DNA of 64,000 nucleotides from Cytobacillus solani (GCF_001420595.1 NZ_LJIX01000006.1:1429361-1493360); one strand, 5' to 3'. Shown: positions 54,783-62,808, numbered from the stretch's first letter. Translations and numbers: made by a program. Notes: generated from the sequence alone by a model not told the origin.

Positions 54783-55357
54783 ATGGAAATTAGAGACTAT
54801 ATGTAAAATGATGAAACTGGCTGGGTTCTATCATTTCTTGATACGGCATAATTCGATCATGTGCTAAAAGAAAAAGAAAAATATGAAAATCCATCTATTG
54901 AACTAGTAGCTGTGGATGAAGGACAAATCGTGGGGCCTTTAGATATCGAATATGAATGGAAGGAAGGAACTGTTTGTTCAAGAGGAACTGGTCTTGGTGG
55001 TATGATTTGGCATATTGCTGTACATCCAGAATTTCGTAGAAGAGGGATTGCTAAACGATTACTAATGAAGGCTGAGCAATTAGCAAAAGAAAAGCAGTTA
55101 AATCGTTTGGAAGCATGACGAGAGATGATGATTGGGTAATGAGGTGGTATGAAAAGAATGAATTTAAAAAAACAGATTCATATTTACACGTTTACATGGA
55201 TGGCGGGAAGGAGCTAAAGGAACAAATAAGAAGTGAAATGCCCAACCTAATTCCTGTTCAAACATTTGCACATTATGTTGGACAAGGTAAAGAAAACATA
55301 AAAAGAAAGTTTAAAAGAGTACACGAATGTACTTGCTACGAAAAAATACTCTGCTAA
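54783..55357 (+). pseudogene. Decayed GNAT acetyltransferase
   Basis: A GNAT gene with two in-frame TAA codons near the start (54804-54806 and about 54849-54851) and a frameshift at ~55116, where LEA runs into TGA while the next frame continues TRDDDWVMRWYEKNEF. The expected text is ...LEAWTRDDDW..., so one G seems lost. The acetyl-CoA loop HIAVHPEFRRRGIAKRLL is still readable at ~55010-55060. An intact start, GAGGAGAAATTT, precedes it. Three lesions make it a pseudogene rather than a sequencing slip. Confidence 0.85.
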
Positions 55358-55389
55358 TAAATTTAAGTTAGGATAGTGGAGGGGATTCT

Positions 55390-55592
55390 ATGTGGAAAAA
55401 AGAAATGTTAGAAACTACTAGAGGATGGTTCGAACTATTTATTTATGGAGAGGGAAATCCTTTATGGGTTACTCATTTATACAGTGAATTAAGGAGTTAG
55501 GGAATGATTTTGCAGATATTTTTGTTGATAAGTTTCAGGTTTTCTTAATCAACCTATTTAGAGGAACAGCGGCAATAAGAATATTTATGTGA
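55390..55592 (+). pseudogene. Truncated alpha/beta-hydrolase remnant
   Basis: The frame from ATG 55390 codes MWKKEMLETTRGWFELFIY and more, then stops at ~55499 (LRS-TAG). In another frame the text continues ELGNDFADIFVDKFQVFLIN followed by LFRGT, which reads like the start of an alpha/beta hydrolase up to the (L)RG(T)G motif. After that the sequence is lost. A good GGAGGGG precedes the ATG. It is a frameshifted, truncated remnant. Confidence 0.65.
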
Positions 55593-55620
55593 CTTAATAT
55601 GCACAAATTAGGAGGATACG

Positions 55621-56076
55621 ATGCAAATTCGAAGATTGAATGATAATGAACAGCTGCCAATGAATCTATTATTATTAGCAGACCCCTCTCGAAAACTAAT
55701 AGAGGATTATGTGAACCGAGGGGAATGCTATGTATGTGAAAAAGGAAAAGAAATCAATGGTGTATATGTAATACTTCCAACTAGACCTGAAACAGTTGAA
55801 TTAGTAAATGTTGCTGTATCCGAGGCTGAACAAGGTAAAGGAATAGGGAAGAATTTAATACTAGATGCTATACATCGATCTAAGGAAAAAGGGTACAAGA
55901 CGATTGAATTAGGAACCGGGAATTCAAGTGTAGGGCAATTGGCTCTTTATCAAAAATGCGGATTTAGAATTACTGGTGTTGATACCGATTTTTTTATAAG
56001 ACATTACGAGGAAGATATTTATGAAAATGGAATATGGTGCAGGGATATGATCCGTTTGTCTCAGGACTTGTATTGA
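55621..56076 (+). CDS. GNAT-family N-acetyltransferase
   Basis: A 151-residue intact GNAT protein. LVNVAVSEAEQGKGIGKNLILDA holds the Q-G-K-G-I-G acetyl-CoA loop, and GQLALYQKCGFRITGVDTDFF the C-terminal strand region. It resembles YvbK-like acetyltransferases of Bacillus; substrate unknown. TTAGGAGGATACG precedes the ATG. It could be co-transcribed with the histidine phosphatase 37 bases downstream. Confidence 0.88.
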   Translation: MQIRRLNDNEQLPMNLLLLADPSRKLIEDYVNRGECYVCEKGKEINGVYVILPTRPETVELVNVAVSEAEQGKGIGKNLILDAIHRSKEKGYKTIELGTGNSSVGQLALYQKCGFRITGVDTDFFIRHYEEDIYENGIWCRDMIRLSQDLY

Positions 56077-56113
56077 TAGTTGTAGGTTTTGTTCTATGAA
56101 AGTGGGGAGAAAG

Positions 56114-56662
56114 ATGGAAAAGACTATTTATTTAATTAGACATTGCCAAGCTGTGGGACAGCCACCCGAATCACAATTGACAGCAGAGGGGATAAAACAA
56201 GCAGAAAAGTTAGCAGATTTTCTAAGTTCTATTAAAGTGGACAGAATCTTTTCAAGCCCTTTTTTGCGTGCTGTCGAAACAATAAAGCCTTTTGCACAGA
56301 AGATAACTATTGAAATTGAGACGGATGAGCGATTAGCAGAACGTGTACTTAGTGCTAATTCGATGCCCGATTGGTTCGAAAAACTTAAGATGACATTCAG
56401 TGATATGGATTTAAGGTATGAAGGCGGAGAATCTAGTAAAGAAGCGATGGATCGCATCGTGCAGGTTGTAAATGAAATGATCGGAAGCCAAGCACAAAGT
56501 TCGGTAATCGTCACACATGGAAATATCATGTCATTACTATTAAACTTCTACAATAAATCTTTTGGCTTTGATGAATGGCAGCAATTGAGTAATCCAGATG
56601 TGTTTATTATGCGTTTTAAAAATAATGAAGTACAGATTGGAAGAATATGGGAGGAAAATTAA
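56114..56662 (+). CDS. Histidine phosphatase (PhoE/GpmB-like)
   Basis: A 182-residue histidine phosphatase. YLIRHCQAVGQPPES holds the catalytic RH motif (RHC, the usual RHG being altered), SSPFLRAVETIKPFA the second Arg/Glu, and VTHGNIMSLLL the second His. It removes phosphate from a small substrate or protein; not defined. ATG 56114 is chosen because GGGGAG lies directly upstream; the frame opens six codons earlier. The end is convergent with katA across a tandem array. Confidence 0.88.
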   Translation: MEKTIYLIRHCQAVGQPPESQLTAEGIKQAEKLADFLSSIKVDRIFSSPFLRAVETIKPFAQKITIEIETDERLAERVLSANSMPDWFEKLKMTFSDMDLRYEGGESSKEAMDRIVQVVNEMIGSQAQSSVIVTHGNIMSLLLNFYNKSFGFDEWQQLSNPDVFIMRFKNNEVQIGRIWEEN

Positions 56663-56777
56663 TGAATGAAGAGGCCTACACTTAAGTTAGTAAAGGGGAT
56701 CTCTTATTTCTCATGATTTTAACCCAAATTAATCCGAATTCGCCTCGTGTTCGGATACTTAAGCTCAAGAAACTGCA
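56663..56777. other. Unique part of the katA-convergent gap
   Basis: Intergenic. It contains one degenerate relative of the tandem unit (TCGTGTTCGGATACTTAAGC, 56749-56763 region) but no gene. Confidence 0.4.
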
Positions 56778-56933
56778 AAAGTAGTCTGAAGTGGAATCAA
56801 GTTCGGACACGAAAGGTCAAGAAATCATCAAAGTAGTCTGAAGTGGAATCAAGTTCGGACACGAAAGGTCAAGAAATCATCAAAGTAGTCTGAAGTAGAC
56901 TCAAGTTCGGACACGATGACTCAAGAAATCATC
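56778..56933. repeat. 52-bp tandem array, exactly three units
   Basis: Units begin at 56778, 56830 and 56882, each opening AAAGTAGTCTGAAGT and containing CAAGTTCGGACACGA and CAAGAAATCATC. Units 1 and 2 are identical; unit 3 has a few changes. The last unit's CAAGTTCGGAC (56902-56912) pairs with GTCCGAACTTG at 56939-56949, an 11-bp inverted repeat. The array lies between two convergent genes. No terminator with a T run is visible. Confidence 0.9.
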
Positions 56934-57025
56934 AACAAGTCCGAACTTGTCCTGCCCTATTTGCTTCACGATTATCTGCTTTTCATGACTGTCACCAAGT
57001 CACAATATTTTCTTTGGTAATAAAA

Positions 57026-58621
57026 TTAATATGGTTCAGCATCATGTCCTTTTTCAATTGCTTTCTCAGGTGCTTTATCCCCACCTCTGCTTCCGAGTGG
57101 CTTTTGATTGGATCCCTCTTTAGATGCATGAGCTAACCCTTCTCTTAGTCTCTTGCCATATTCGTCATCAGCTTCTTCAGCAAGTGCAATCATTTTCTCT
57201 TGAATTCGCTGATCACAAGTTGATAGATCAGAAATCAGGTTTGCTAGTAGCTCATCTTTTTCCCATTGCTCAAATCTGCGATACGTTTCACCTGCTTGTT
57301 TCGTATTGCTTTGCCTGTCGATGGATTGGCGGACAAGCTTTCCTTCAATCTGAGGGGTGTATTCTTTTCCCACTTGTTCAGCTTCTTTTAATCCACCTAA
57401 GATTGATGGTTCATAATTAATATGTGGGTTTTGCCCAGGTGCACGATCTACCTTATATTGCATTTGGCCGCCGCTTTGATTGGTTGCGACCCGCTTCTTT
57501 GGTGCGTTAATAGGCAGCTGCAAATAATTGGCTCCGACACGGTGGCGCTGTGTGTCTGAATAAGAGAAGGTACGACCCTGTAGCATTTTGTCATCTGAAA
57601 AATCAAGCCCGTCCACAAGGACACCTGTTCCAAATGCAGCTTGCTCTACCTCAGTAAAGTAGTCCTCTGGATTTCGATTTAAGATCATTTTTCCAACTGG
57701 AAGCCATGGGAACTGATCCTCTGGCCAAAGCTTTGTATCATCGAGTGGATCAAAATCTAATTCTGGGTGCTCATCGTCGCTCATAATTTGAACAAGAAGC
57801 TCCCATTCAGGGTATTCTCCACGCTCAATCGCTTCATATAGATCCTGTGTTGCATGATTGAAATTCGTTGCTTGAATTTCACTTGCTTCTTTCATTGTCA
57901 GGTTTTTGATTCCTTGTTTCGGCTCCCAATGATATTTAACAAGGACTGCTACCCCATCATTGTTTACCCATTTATATGTGTTCACACCTGACCCCTGCAT
58001 CATTCGGTAGTTGGCTGGAATCCCCCATGGGGAATAGACAAATGTCACCATATGGAATGTTTCAGGAGAGCTTGCACAAAAGTCAAAAAAACGCTGACTG
58101 TCCTGAATATTCGTTATTGGGTCAGGCTTAAACGCATGAATCATATCTGGGAATTTAATCGCATCTCGGATAAAGAAAATTTTCAAGTTATTCCCAACAA
58201 GATCCCAGTTCCCGTCCTCTGTATAAAACTTAACAGCAAATCCACGTGGGTCACGAAGAGTTTCAGGAGAATGACCGCCATGGATAACAGATGAAAACCT
58301 AACGAAGACAGGGGTTTGTTTACCTTTTTCTTGGAATAATTTCGCACGTGTATATTTAGAAACGGGTTCATCACCGGCTGTCCCATATGTTTCGAAATAA
58401 CCATGCGCTCCTGCACCGCGGGCATGAACGACACGTTCAGGAACACGCTCTCTGTCAAAGTGGCTGATTTTCTCAATGAAATCGTAATTTTCTAATGTAG
58501 CAGGTCCTCGATTTCCAACTGTCCTTATATTTTGGTTATTTGTAACTGGGTGACCTTGCCTGTTCGTTAGCGTATTTTCGTTTTCTACATTTGTTTCATG
58601 GCTACTTTGTTCATTTGTCAT
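57026..58621 (-). CDS. katA: Catalase KatA
   Basis: A 531-residue haem catalase that removes hydrogen peroxide. [16 protein letters not shown] holds the active-site His, [17 protein letters not shown] the Asn-containing active-site region, and [17 protein letters not shown] the haem-ligand Tyr. ATG 58621 is chosen with AAAGGAG eight bases before it on the minus strand; the open frame continues 17 codons upstream. Divergent from cstR, whose promoter is about 10 bases from its own; so sulfur-stress and peroxide defence promoters touch. No clear PerR box is seen. Confidence 0.96.
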   Translation of the reverse strand: MTNEQSSHETNVENENTLTNRQGHPVTNNQNIRTVGNRGPATLENYDFIEKISHFDRERVPERVVHARGAGAHGYFETYGTAGDEPVSKYTRAKLFQEKGKQTPVFVRFSSVIHGGHSPETLRDPRGFAVKFYTEDGNWDLVGNNLKIFFIRDAIKFPDMIHAFKPDPITNIQDSQRFFDFCASSPETFHMVTFVYSPWGIPANYRMMQGSGVNTYKWVNNDGVAVLVKYHWEPKQGIKNLTMKEASEIQATNFNHATQDLYEAIERGEYPEWELLVQIMSDDEHPELDFDPLDDTKLWPEDQFPWLPVGKMILNRNPEDYFTEVEQAAFGTGVLVDGLDFSDDKMLQGRTFSYSDTQRHRVGANYLQLPINAPKKRVATNQSGGQMQYKVDRAPGQNPHINYEPSILGGLKEAEQVGKEYTPQIEGKLVRQSIDRQSNTKQAGETYRRFEQWEKDELLANLISDLSTCDQRIQEKMIALAEEADDEYGKRLREGLAHASKEGSNQKPLGSRGGDKAPEKAIEKGHDAEPY

Positions 58622-58696
58622 CTTCCTATCTCCTTTAGTGTTAATAAACATACGTATCCTAGTATTTTTCAACTACATAGGCTATTTTCCCCAGCT

Positions 58697-58724
58697 AGTA
58701 TAAAAAAATCCTCATTTAGTTAAA
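58697..58724 (-). promoter_or_regulatory. Candidate katA promoter
   Basis: On the minus strand TTTAAC (58719-58724), 16 bases, TATACT (58697-58702). Its -35 is ten bases from the -35 of the divergent cstR promoter. Confidence 0.5.
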
Positions 58725-58733
58725 AATGATTCG

Positions 58734-58762
58734 TTGACAATATACCTATAAGGGTATAATAT
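58734..58762 (+). promoter_or_regulatory. cstR promoter, TTGACA -35
   Basis: TTGACA (58734-58739) with TAATAT at 58757-58762 (17-base spacer) or TATAAT at 58755-58760. The CstR operator occupies the spacer, so the repressor would block polymerase: autoregulation. Confidence 0.75.
58742..58757 (+). promoter_or_regulatory. CstR operator 1
   Basis: ATACCTATAAGGGTAT, within the cstR promoter. It fits the CsoR/CstR-class palindrome TACC-N6-GGTA. Confidence 0.8.
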
Positions 58763-58840
58763 AACGATATAAGATCATACTAATTCTGCTCTGTAAGTTA
58801 TACGTAGATGAACGATTAAGTGATAGAAAGGGGTTATCTC

Positions 58841-59101
58841 ATGGAGTATAATGATCAAATTAAAAATAGAGTGAAGCGAATGGAAGGGCAGTTAAGAGGG
58901 ATTTTGAAAATGATGGAAGACAATAAAGATTGTAAAGAAGTGATTACCCAATTGTCAGCGGTTCGTTCAGCCGTCGATCGAACAGTAGGTGTCATTGTTA
59001 GTTCTAATCTAGTGGAATGTGTTCTTGAGGCAGAAAGAAATGGAGAAAAAACAGATGAATTGATTAAAGAAGCAGTCAACCTGCTTGTGAAAAGCAGGTA
59101 A
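58841..59101 (+). CDS. cstR: CsoR-family persulfide-sensing repressor CstR
   Basis: An 86-residue DUF156 repressor. The sensing residues are Cys in NKDCKEV (~31) and Cys in SSNLVEC (~60). The His between them in copper-sensing CsoR is here Asn (N-L-V-E-C), so this is the CstR type, which reacts with persulfides and polysulfides rather than Cu(I). ATG 58841 follows AAAGGGGTTATCTC. It leads a cluster of sulfurtransferases and its palindromic operators recur seven times downstream. Confidence 0.93.
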   Translation: MEYNDQIKNRVKRMEGQLRGILKMMEDNKDCKEVITQLSAVRSAVDRTVGVIVSSNLVECVLEAERNGEKTDELIKEAVNLLVKSR

Positions 59102-59102
59102 T

Positions 59103-59128
59103 AAAGAAGAAGGAAACTTCTTTTTTTA
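59103..59128 (+). terminator. Terminator of cstR
   Basis: AAAGAAG pairs with CTTCTTT, followed by six or more Ts. The regulator can thus be expressed apart from the genes after it. Confidence 0.8.
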
Positions 59129-59137
59129 GATATTTAT

Positions 59138-59153
59138 ATACCTATGGGGGTAA
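59138..59153 (+). promoter_or_regulatory. CstR operator 2
   Basis: ATACCTATGGGGGTAA, only 15 bases before the rhodanese ATG and overlapping its ribosome-binding region. Confidence 0.7.
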
Positions 59154-59168
59154 TGAAAGGAGATACAA

Positions 59169-59528
59169 ATGGAATATTTAAAGTATATTATTTTCGTGCT
59201 TGTCATTCTTTTAATTATATCACGGATGTTACCGACAAAAGGTGTAAGACAAATTAGTACATTAGAATTGAAAAAAGAATTAACTAATAAAAATAAACAA
59301 TTTATTGATGTAAGAACACCTGGAGAATTTCATTCGCGCAATATCCGTGGATTTATCAATATTCCTCTTCAACAATTAGCTAAAAAAGCAAATGAGCTAT
59401 CAAAGGACAAAGAGGTAATCGTTATCTGTCAAAGTGGCATGAGAAGCAACAAAGCTAGTAAATTATTAAAAAAACTAGGATTTAAAAATGTAACGAATGT
59501 CAAAGGCGGCATGAGCGCCTGGTCGTAA
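59169..59528 (+). CDS. Membrane-anchored rhodanese
   Basis: A 119-residue protein: one N-terminal helix (LKYIIFVLVILLIISRML) followed by a rhodanese domain with FIDVRTPGEFHSRNIRG and the catalytic loop ICQSGMRSNKA (active Cys). It moves sulfane sulfur at the inner membrane. GAAAGGAG precedes the ATG. It follows the cstR terminator and operator 2, and the next rhodanese is 20 bases behind. Confidence 0.92.
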   Translation: MEYLKYIIFVLVILLIISRMLPTKGVRQISTLELKKELTNKNKQFIDVRTPGEFHSRNIRGFINIPLQQLAKKANELSKDKEVIVICQSGMRSNKASKLLKKLGFKNVTNVKGGMSAWS

Positions 59529-59548
59529 CTAAGAAGCGGAGGAAATGA

Positions 59549-59848
59549 ATGATGAAAACAATTACTGCGAAAGAAGTAGAAACACTATTAAATGAAGGAA
59601 AAGAACTCAATATTATCGATGTTCGAGAAACGGAGGAAGTTGCTGAGGGAAAGATTCCAGGAGCAGTTAATATGCCACTAGGTTTAGTTGAATTTCGTAT
59701 GCATGAGTTAGAGAAGACAAAGGAGTATATAATCGTTTGCCGATCTGGCGGAAGAAGTGGGAGAGCAGCACAATTGCTTGATACCTATGGCTTTCAAGTC
59801 ATTAATATGACTGGCGGAATGCTTTCATGGGAAGGAAAAGTTGAATAA
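59549..59848 (+). CDS. Soluble rhodanese
   Basis: A 99-residue single-domain rhodanese. IIDVRETEEVAEGKIPGAVNMP and the active loop VCRSGGRSGRAAQLL with catalytic Cys are seen. No signal or membrane helix, so it acts in the cytosol, in contrast to the membrane-bound one before it. GGAGGAAATGA precedes two in-frame ATGs (59549, 59552); the first is used. It probably shares mRNA with the first rhodanese. Confidence 0.92.
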   Translation: MMKTITAKEVETLLNEGKELNIIDVRETEEVAEGKIPGAVNMPLGLVEFRMHELEKTKEYIIVCRSGGRSGRAAQLLDTYGFQVINMTGGMLSWEGKVE

Positions 59849-59864
59849 TAATTTATATAAAATA

Positions 59865-59880
59865 ATACCTAAGTAGGTAT
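59865..59880 (+). promoter_or_regulatory. CstR operator 3
   Basis: ATACCTAAGTAGGTAT, a near-perfect palindrome between the soluble rhodanese and the reductase gene. Confidence 0.8.
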
Positions 59881-59898
59881 ATATTTGGAGGGGAAGTT

Positions 59899-61551
59899 AT
59901 GAAACAGAAGGTTATCATCGTTGGCGGGGTTGCCGGAGGAGCAACGGCTGCTGCAAGGTTAAGAAGAATTAGCGAAGATGTAGAAATTATTCTCATTGAA
60001 CGAGGTGAATATATCTCTTTTGCTAATTGTGGTTTGCCTTATTATATTGGTGAAACGATTAAAGAGAGAGGAAAGCTATTAGTACAAACGGTTAAAGGCA
60101 TGTCTGAACGTTTTAATATGGATATTCGCAATTTAAGTGAAGTTATCGAGATCAATCCAGAATACAAAAAAGTTACTATTAAAAACTTGCAAACAGAGGA
60201 AGTATATGATGAAACATATGACAAGCTTTTACTCTCGCCTGGTGCAAAACCAATTGTTCCGCCAATCCCTGGTTTAGAAGAAAATGAAACATTATTTACG
60301 CTAAGAAATATTCCGGATACAGATAAAATCAAAAGCTATGTTGATAACCAAAATCCTAAGAAGGCTGTTGTGATCGGAGGTGGATTCATAGGAATAGAAA
60401 TGGCTGAAAACCTCGCGGAAAGAGGAATGGAAGTAACAATTATCGAGATGGCTAATCAAATTATGGCACCGATTGATTTTGAAATGGCTAATATTTTGCA
60501 CAATCATTTAATAGATAAAGGTGTGAAGCTAATCTTAGAAAATGGTGTTCAATCATTTGCTGAAAATGGCAGGAAGATTTTCTTGTCAGATGGAACTGAA
60601 ATAGAAACAGATATGACAATTTTGTCTATTGGCGTAAAGCCGGAAAATGAATTGGCAAAGTCGGCTGGTCTTGTGATAGGTGAACGTGGTGGAATCCTCG
60701 TCAATGAATATCTTCAAACATCGAATGAGGATATTTATGCTGTTGGTGATGCAGTGGAGGTAGTCGATTACATTAGCGGCATGAAGGCGATGATTCCGCT
60801 TGCTGGCCCAGCTAATCGCCAAGGACGGATTGCCGCAAATAATTTGATGGGCAAAAAAGAGACGTATCAAGGAACGCTAGGGACTTCAATTGCAAAGGTG
60901 TTTGATTTAACTGTCGCTTCAACCGGAAATAACGAAAAAACGTTAAAACGGTTAGGAATTCCATACGAGGTTGTTCATATTCATCCAAGCTCTCATGCAG
61001 GGTATTATCCTGGTGCTGCATCAATCTCATTAAAATTAATTTTTGATCAAGAAACAGGAAGAATTTTTGGGGCTCAAGCGGTTGGAGCAGATGGAGTGGA
61101 TAAAAGAATAGATGTAATTGCAACAGCAATAAAAGGCGGATTAACCGTTGAAGATTTAACTTATTTAGAATTGTCATACGCCCCACCCTATTCCTCTGCA
61201 AAAGATCCAGTGAACATGGCGGGATATGTGGCAACGAACGTCATGGAAGGGGAACTGGAACAGGTACAATGGCATGAGATCGATGAAATTATTGTTAAAG
61301 GTGGATTATTAATTGACGTTAGAGAAACAAAAGAACGCGAAAATGGATTTATTGCCGGTTCTATAAATATTTCATTAAATGAACTTCGTGAGAAATTAGA
61401 CAAACTTCCAAAGGATCAAACCATTTATGTTAGTTGTCAGGTTGGTCTAAGAGGGTATTTAGCAAGCAGGATTCTTAAAAATAATGGGTATGATGTTAAG
61501 AATGTTGATGGCGGATGGAAAACGTATTCTTCTGTTTTCGGACGCAATTAA
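59899..61551 (+). CDS. CoA-disulfide/persulfide reductase fused to rhodanese
   Basis: A 550-residue fusion. Residues ~1-440 form a FAD/NAD(P) pyridine-nucleotide disulfide reductase: VIIVGGVAGGATAAAR (FAD), the single active Cys in ISFANCGLPYYIG (~43), AVVIGGGFIGIEMAENL (NAD(P)). Residues ~465-550 are a rhodanese with VSCQVGLRGYLASRIL as active loop. This is the CoADR-RHD (Npsr/CdR) architecture: it reduces CoA persulfide or disulfide with NADH. It matches a role in removing persulfides and polysulfides. AGGGGAAG precedes the ATG. Confidence 0.95.
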   Translation: MKQKVIIVGGVAGGATAAARLRRISEDVEIILIERGEYISFANCGLPYYIGETIKERGKLLVQTVKGMSERFNMDIRNLSEVIEINPEYKKVTIKNLQTEEVYDETYDKLLLSPGAKPIVPPIPGLEENETLFTLRNIPDTDKIKSYVDNQNPKKAVVIGGGFIGIEMAENLAERGMEVTIIEMANQIMAPIDFEMANILHNHLIDKGVKLILENGVQSFAENGRKIFLSDGTEIETDMTILSIGVKPENELAKSAGLVIGERGGILVNEYLQTSNEDIYAVGDAVEVVDYISGMKAMIPLAGPANRQGRIAANNLMGKKETYQGTLGTSIAKVFDLTVASTGNNEKTLKRLGIPYEVVHIHPSSHAGYYPGAASISLKLIFDQETGRIFGAQAVGADGVDKRIDVIATAIKGGLTVEDLTYLELSYAPPYSSAKDPVNMAGYVATNVMEGELEQVQWHEIDEIIVKGGLLIDVRETKERENGFIAGSINISLNELREKLDKLPKDQTIYVSCQVGLRGYLASRILKNNGYDVKNVDGGWKTYSSVFGRN

Positions 61552-61593
61552 GAGGCTTTTTTCTAAGAAAAACGGTAAAAAAGTTTTAGCCTA

Positions 61594-61638
61594 AAAAGCA
61601 GGGGGATTTCGATACAAATGAAATTTACCTGCTTTTAT
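61594..61638 (+). terminator. Terminator after the CoADR-rhodanese gene
   Basis: AAAAGCAGG pairs with CCTGCTTTT, and inside ATTTC with GAAAT, followed by a short TTTTA. It separates the upstream units from the HesB selenoprotein unit. Confidence 0.65.
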
Positions 61639-61748
61639 AGTCAATTTTGAGTGATCTATTTTAAATTGGTACCCATAGATAATAAGTGCATTAATAATAA
61701 AAATAATATAAAACAAACAATTTGACTAACAAATAAATTACCTATAAT

Positions 61749-61764
61749 ATACCCGTATGGGTAA
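61749..61764 (+). promoter_or_regulatory. CstR operator 4 at the HesB-like gene
   Basis: ATACCCGTATGGGTAA, overlapping TATAAT at 61743-61748. TTGACT at 61722-61727 is a possible -35 with a short spacer. The HesB-like ATG is 30 bases downstream. Confidence 0.78.
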
Positions 61765-61793
61765 TTAAAAATGATTTTAGGAGGGTTTGTAGT

Positions 61794-62081
61794 ATGGTTA
61801 AAATAACTCAGGCAGCAATTTCAATCATTACGGAAGAAATTCAAGATGTGATCAATGAAGGAAAAACACCATTTATTCGCTTATCGATGGGAATTGGCTG
61901 AGGGGGACCTAAGCTTCGCCTGACTCTGGAAGAGTCAGCTTTAGACAATGATAAAATAGTAGAAGAAAGTGGAATCCACTTTTTAATTAGTGAAAGAGAT
62001 CACGTGTATTTTGATCATGTGAAAATAGATTATACAAAAACTTTATTTGACGGGGGGCAATTTATCGTGATTCGCCTATAA
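61794..62081 (+). CDS. HesB-like selenoprotein, Sec at in-frame TGA
   Basis: A 95-residue HesB/IscA-like protein in one frame except for a TGA at 61899-61901 (codon 36) in GIG-U-GGPKLRLTLEES. In the HesB family this position is the conserved Cys, and a known subfamily (TIGR01911) has Sec here. Everything after the TGA stays open and conserved-looking for another 59 codons to TAA. A hairpin at 61909-61944 meets bacterial SECIS rules. GGAGGG precedes the ATG. Protein length is normal without the C-terminal CxC of IscA, and there is no Cys in the product. A nonsense mutation is the alternative, made unlikely by the hairpin; the host must have the selABCD system. Confidence 0.85.
61909..61944 (+). 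promoter_or_regulatory. Bacterial SECIS element
   Basis: Directly after the TGA: a 7-bp stem CTGACTC (61920-61926) with GAGTCAG (61932-61938), apical loop TGGAA with G as second base, and a lower helix CTAAG (61909-61913) with CTTTAG (61939-61944, one bulged T). The loop G is 26 bases after the TGA; the known window is 16-37. The element lies inside the coding sequence, as bacterial SECIS do. Confidence 0.8.
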
Positions 62082-62118
62082 AGGCTTAAGAAAAGCTATA
62101 TATAGAGGGGGATAGAAT

Positions 62119-62724
62119 ATGAATCCATGGAATATACGTTTTCAAGATGAGAGCTATGTTTATGGAACTGAGCCGAATGTGTTTCTAGCAGAAACACAGA
62201 AACGGCTTCAATTATCAGGTAATGTCTTGGCTATAGCTGAAGGGGAAGGAAGAAATGCGGTTTTTTTAGCTGAACAAGGAATGAATGTAACTGCATGGGA
62301 TTATGCAGAATCTGGGCTGATAAAAACGAAACAGCTTGCTGAAACACGGGGTGTAACCGTTCATACTGAGCTTGTCGACTTAAATGAAGCACATTGGAAG
62401 AAAGAGTTATGGGATGAGCTAGTATGTATTTTTGGTCACTTCCCAAAAGATTTGCGCATAAAAACACTTAGGGGAATTAAAGAGGCAGTTAAGCCTGGCG
62501 GATATTTTATATCTGAAGTATATTCTAACTGCCAAATTCCTTATCAAAGCGGAGGACCTAAAGATATAGGCTTTTTATATACTCCTGAAGAATTTTTGCA
62601 AACTTTTTCAGATTGGCGTATTGTTCACTTTTTTATAGGAGAGGTTGAACGAAATGAAGGAGAACTGCATAAAGGTTTATCCCATGTGATCCAGTTTGTT
62701 GGACAAAAACCGCTTAAAAAATGA
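62119..62724 (+). CDS. SAM-dependent methyltransferase
   Basis: A 201-residue class I methyltransferase of the TehB/thiopurine-methyltransferase-like group. AIAEGEGRNAVFLAEQG is SAM motif I, NVTAWDYAE the acidic end of the second strand, and LRGIKEAVKPGGYFISEVY motif III/VI. Such enzymes methylate tellurite, selenite or thiol compounds. Next to a persulfide regulon and a selenoprotein it may detoxify selenide or sulfide by methylation; this is inference. AGAGGGGG precedes the ATG and it follows the HesB gene by 37 bases. Confidence 0.88.
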   Translation: MNPWNIRFQDESYVYGTEPNVFLAETQKRLQLSGNVLAIAEGEGRNAVFLAEQGMNVTAWDYAESGLIKTKQLAETRGVTVHTELVDLNEAHWKKELWDELVCIFGHFPKDLRIKTLRGIKEAVKPGGYFISEVYSNCQIPYQSGGPKDIGFLYTPEEFLQTFSDWRIVHFFIGEVERNEGELHKGLSHVIQFVGQKPLKK

Positions 62725-62736
62725 TAATTTTTTTGG

Positions 62737-62765
62737 TTGACTTTCTTTTTTTCTTTTAGTAATAT
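62737..62765 (+). promoter_or_regulatory. tusA-like promoter
   Basis: TTGACT (62737-62742), 17 bases, TAATAT (62760-62765), with operator 5 overlapping the -10. Confidence 0.65.
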
Positions 62766-62779
62766 ACCCATAGGGGTAA
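62764..62779 (+). promoter_or_regulatory. CstR operator 5
   Basis: ATACCCATAGGGGTAA, just downstream of the tusA-like -10. Confidence 0.8.
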
Positions 62780-62808
62780 TAGTAAAATAAAAACTTGGAG
62801 GAATAAAA

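Noticed and set aside
55116-55118. TGA in the decayed GNAT gene as a second Sec codon
   Set aside because: The reading continues in another frame, two TAA stops precede it, and no SECIS-like hairpin follows. A lost G explains it better.
58841-59101. Copper repressor CsoR
   Set aside because: The copper-ligand His is replaced by Asn and all neighbours are sulfurtransferases, so the CstR call is better.
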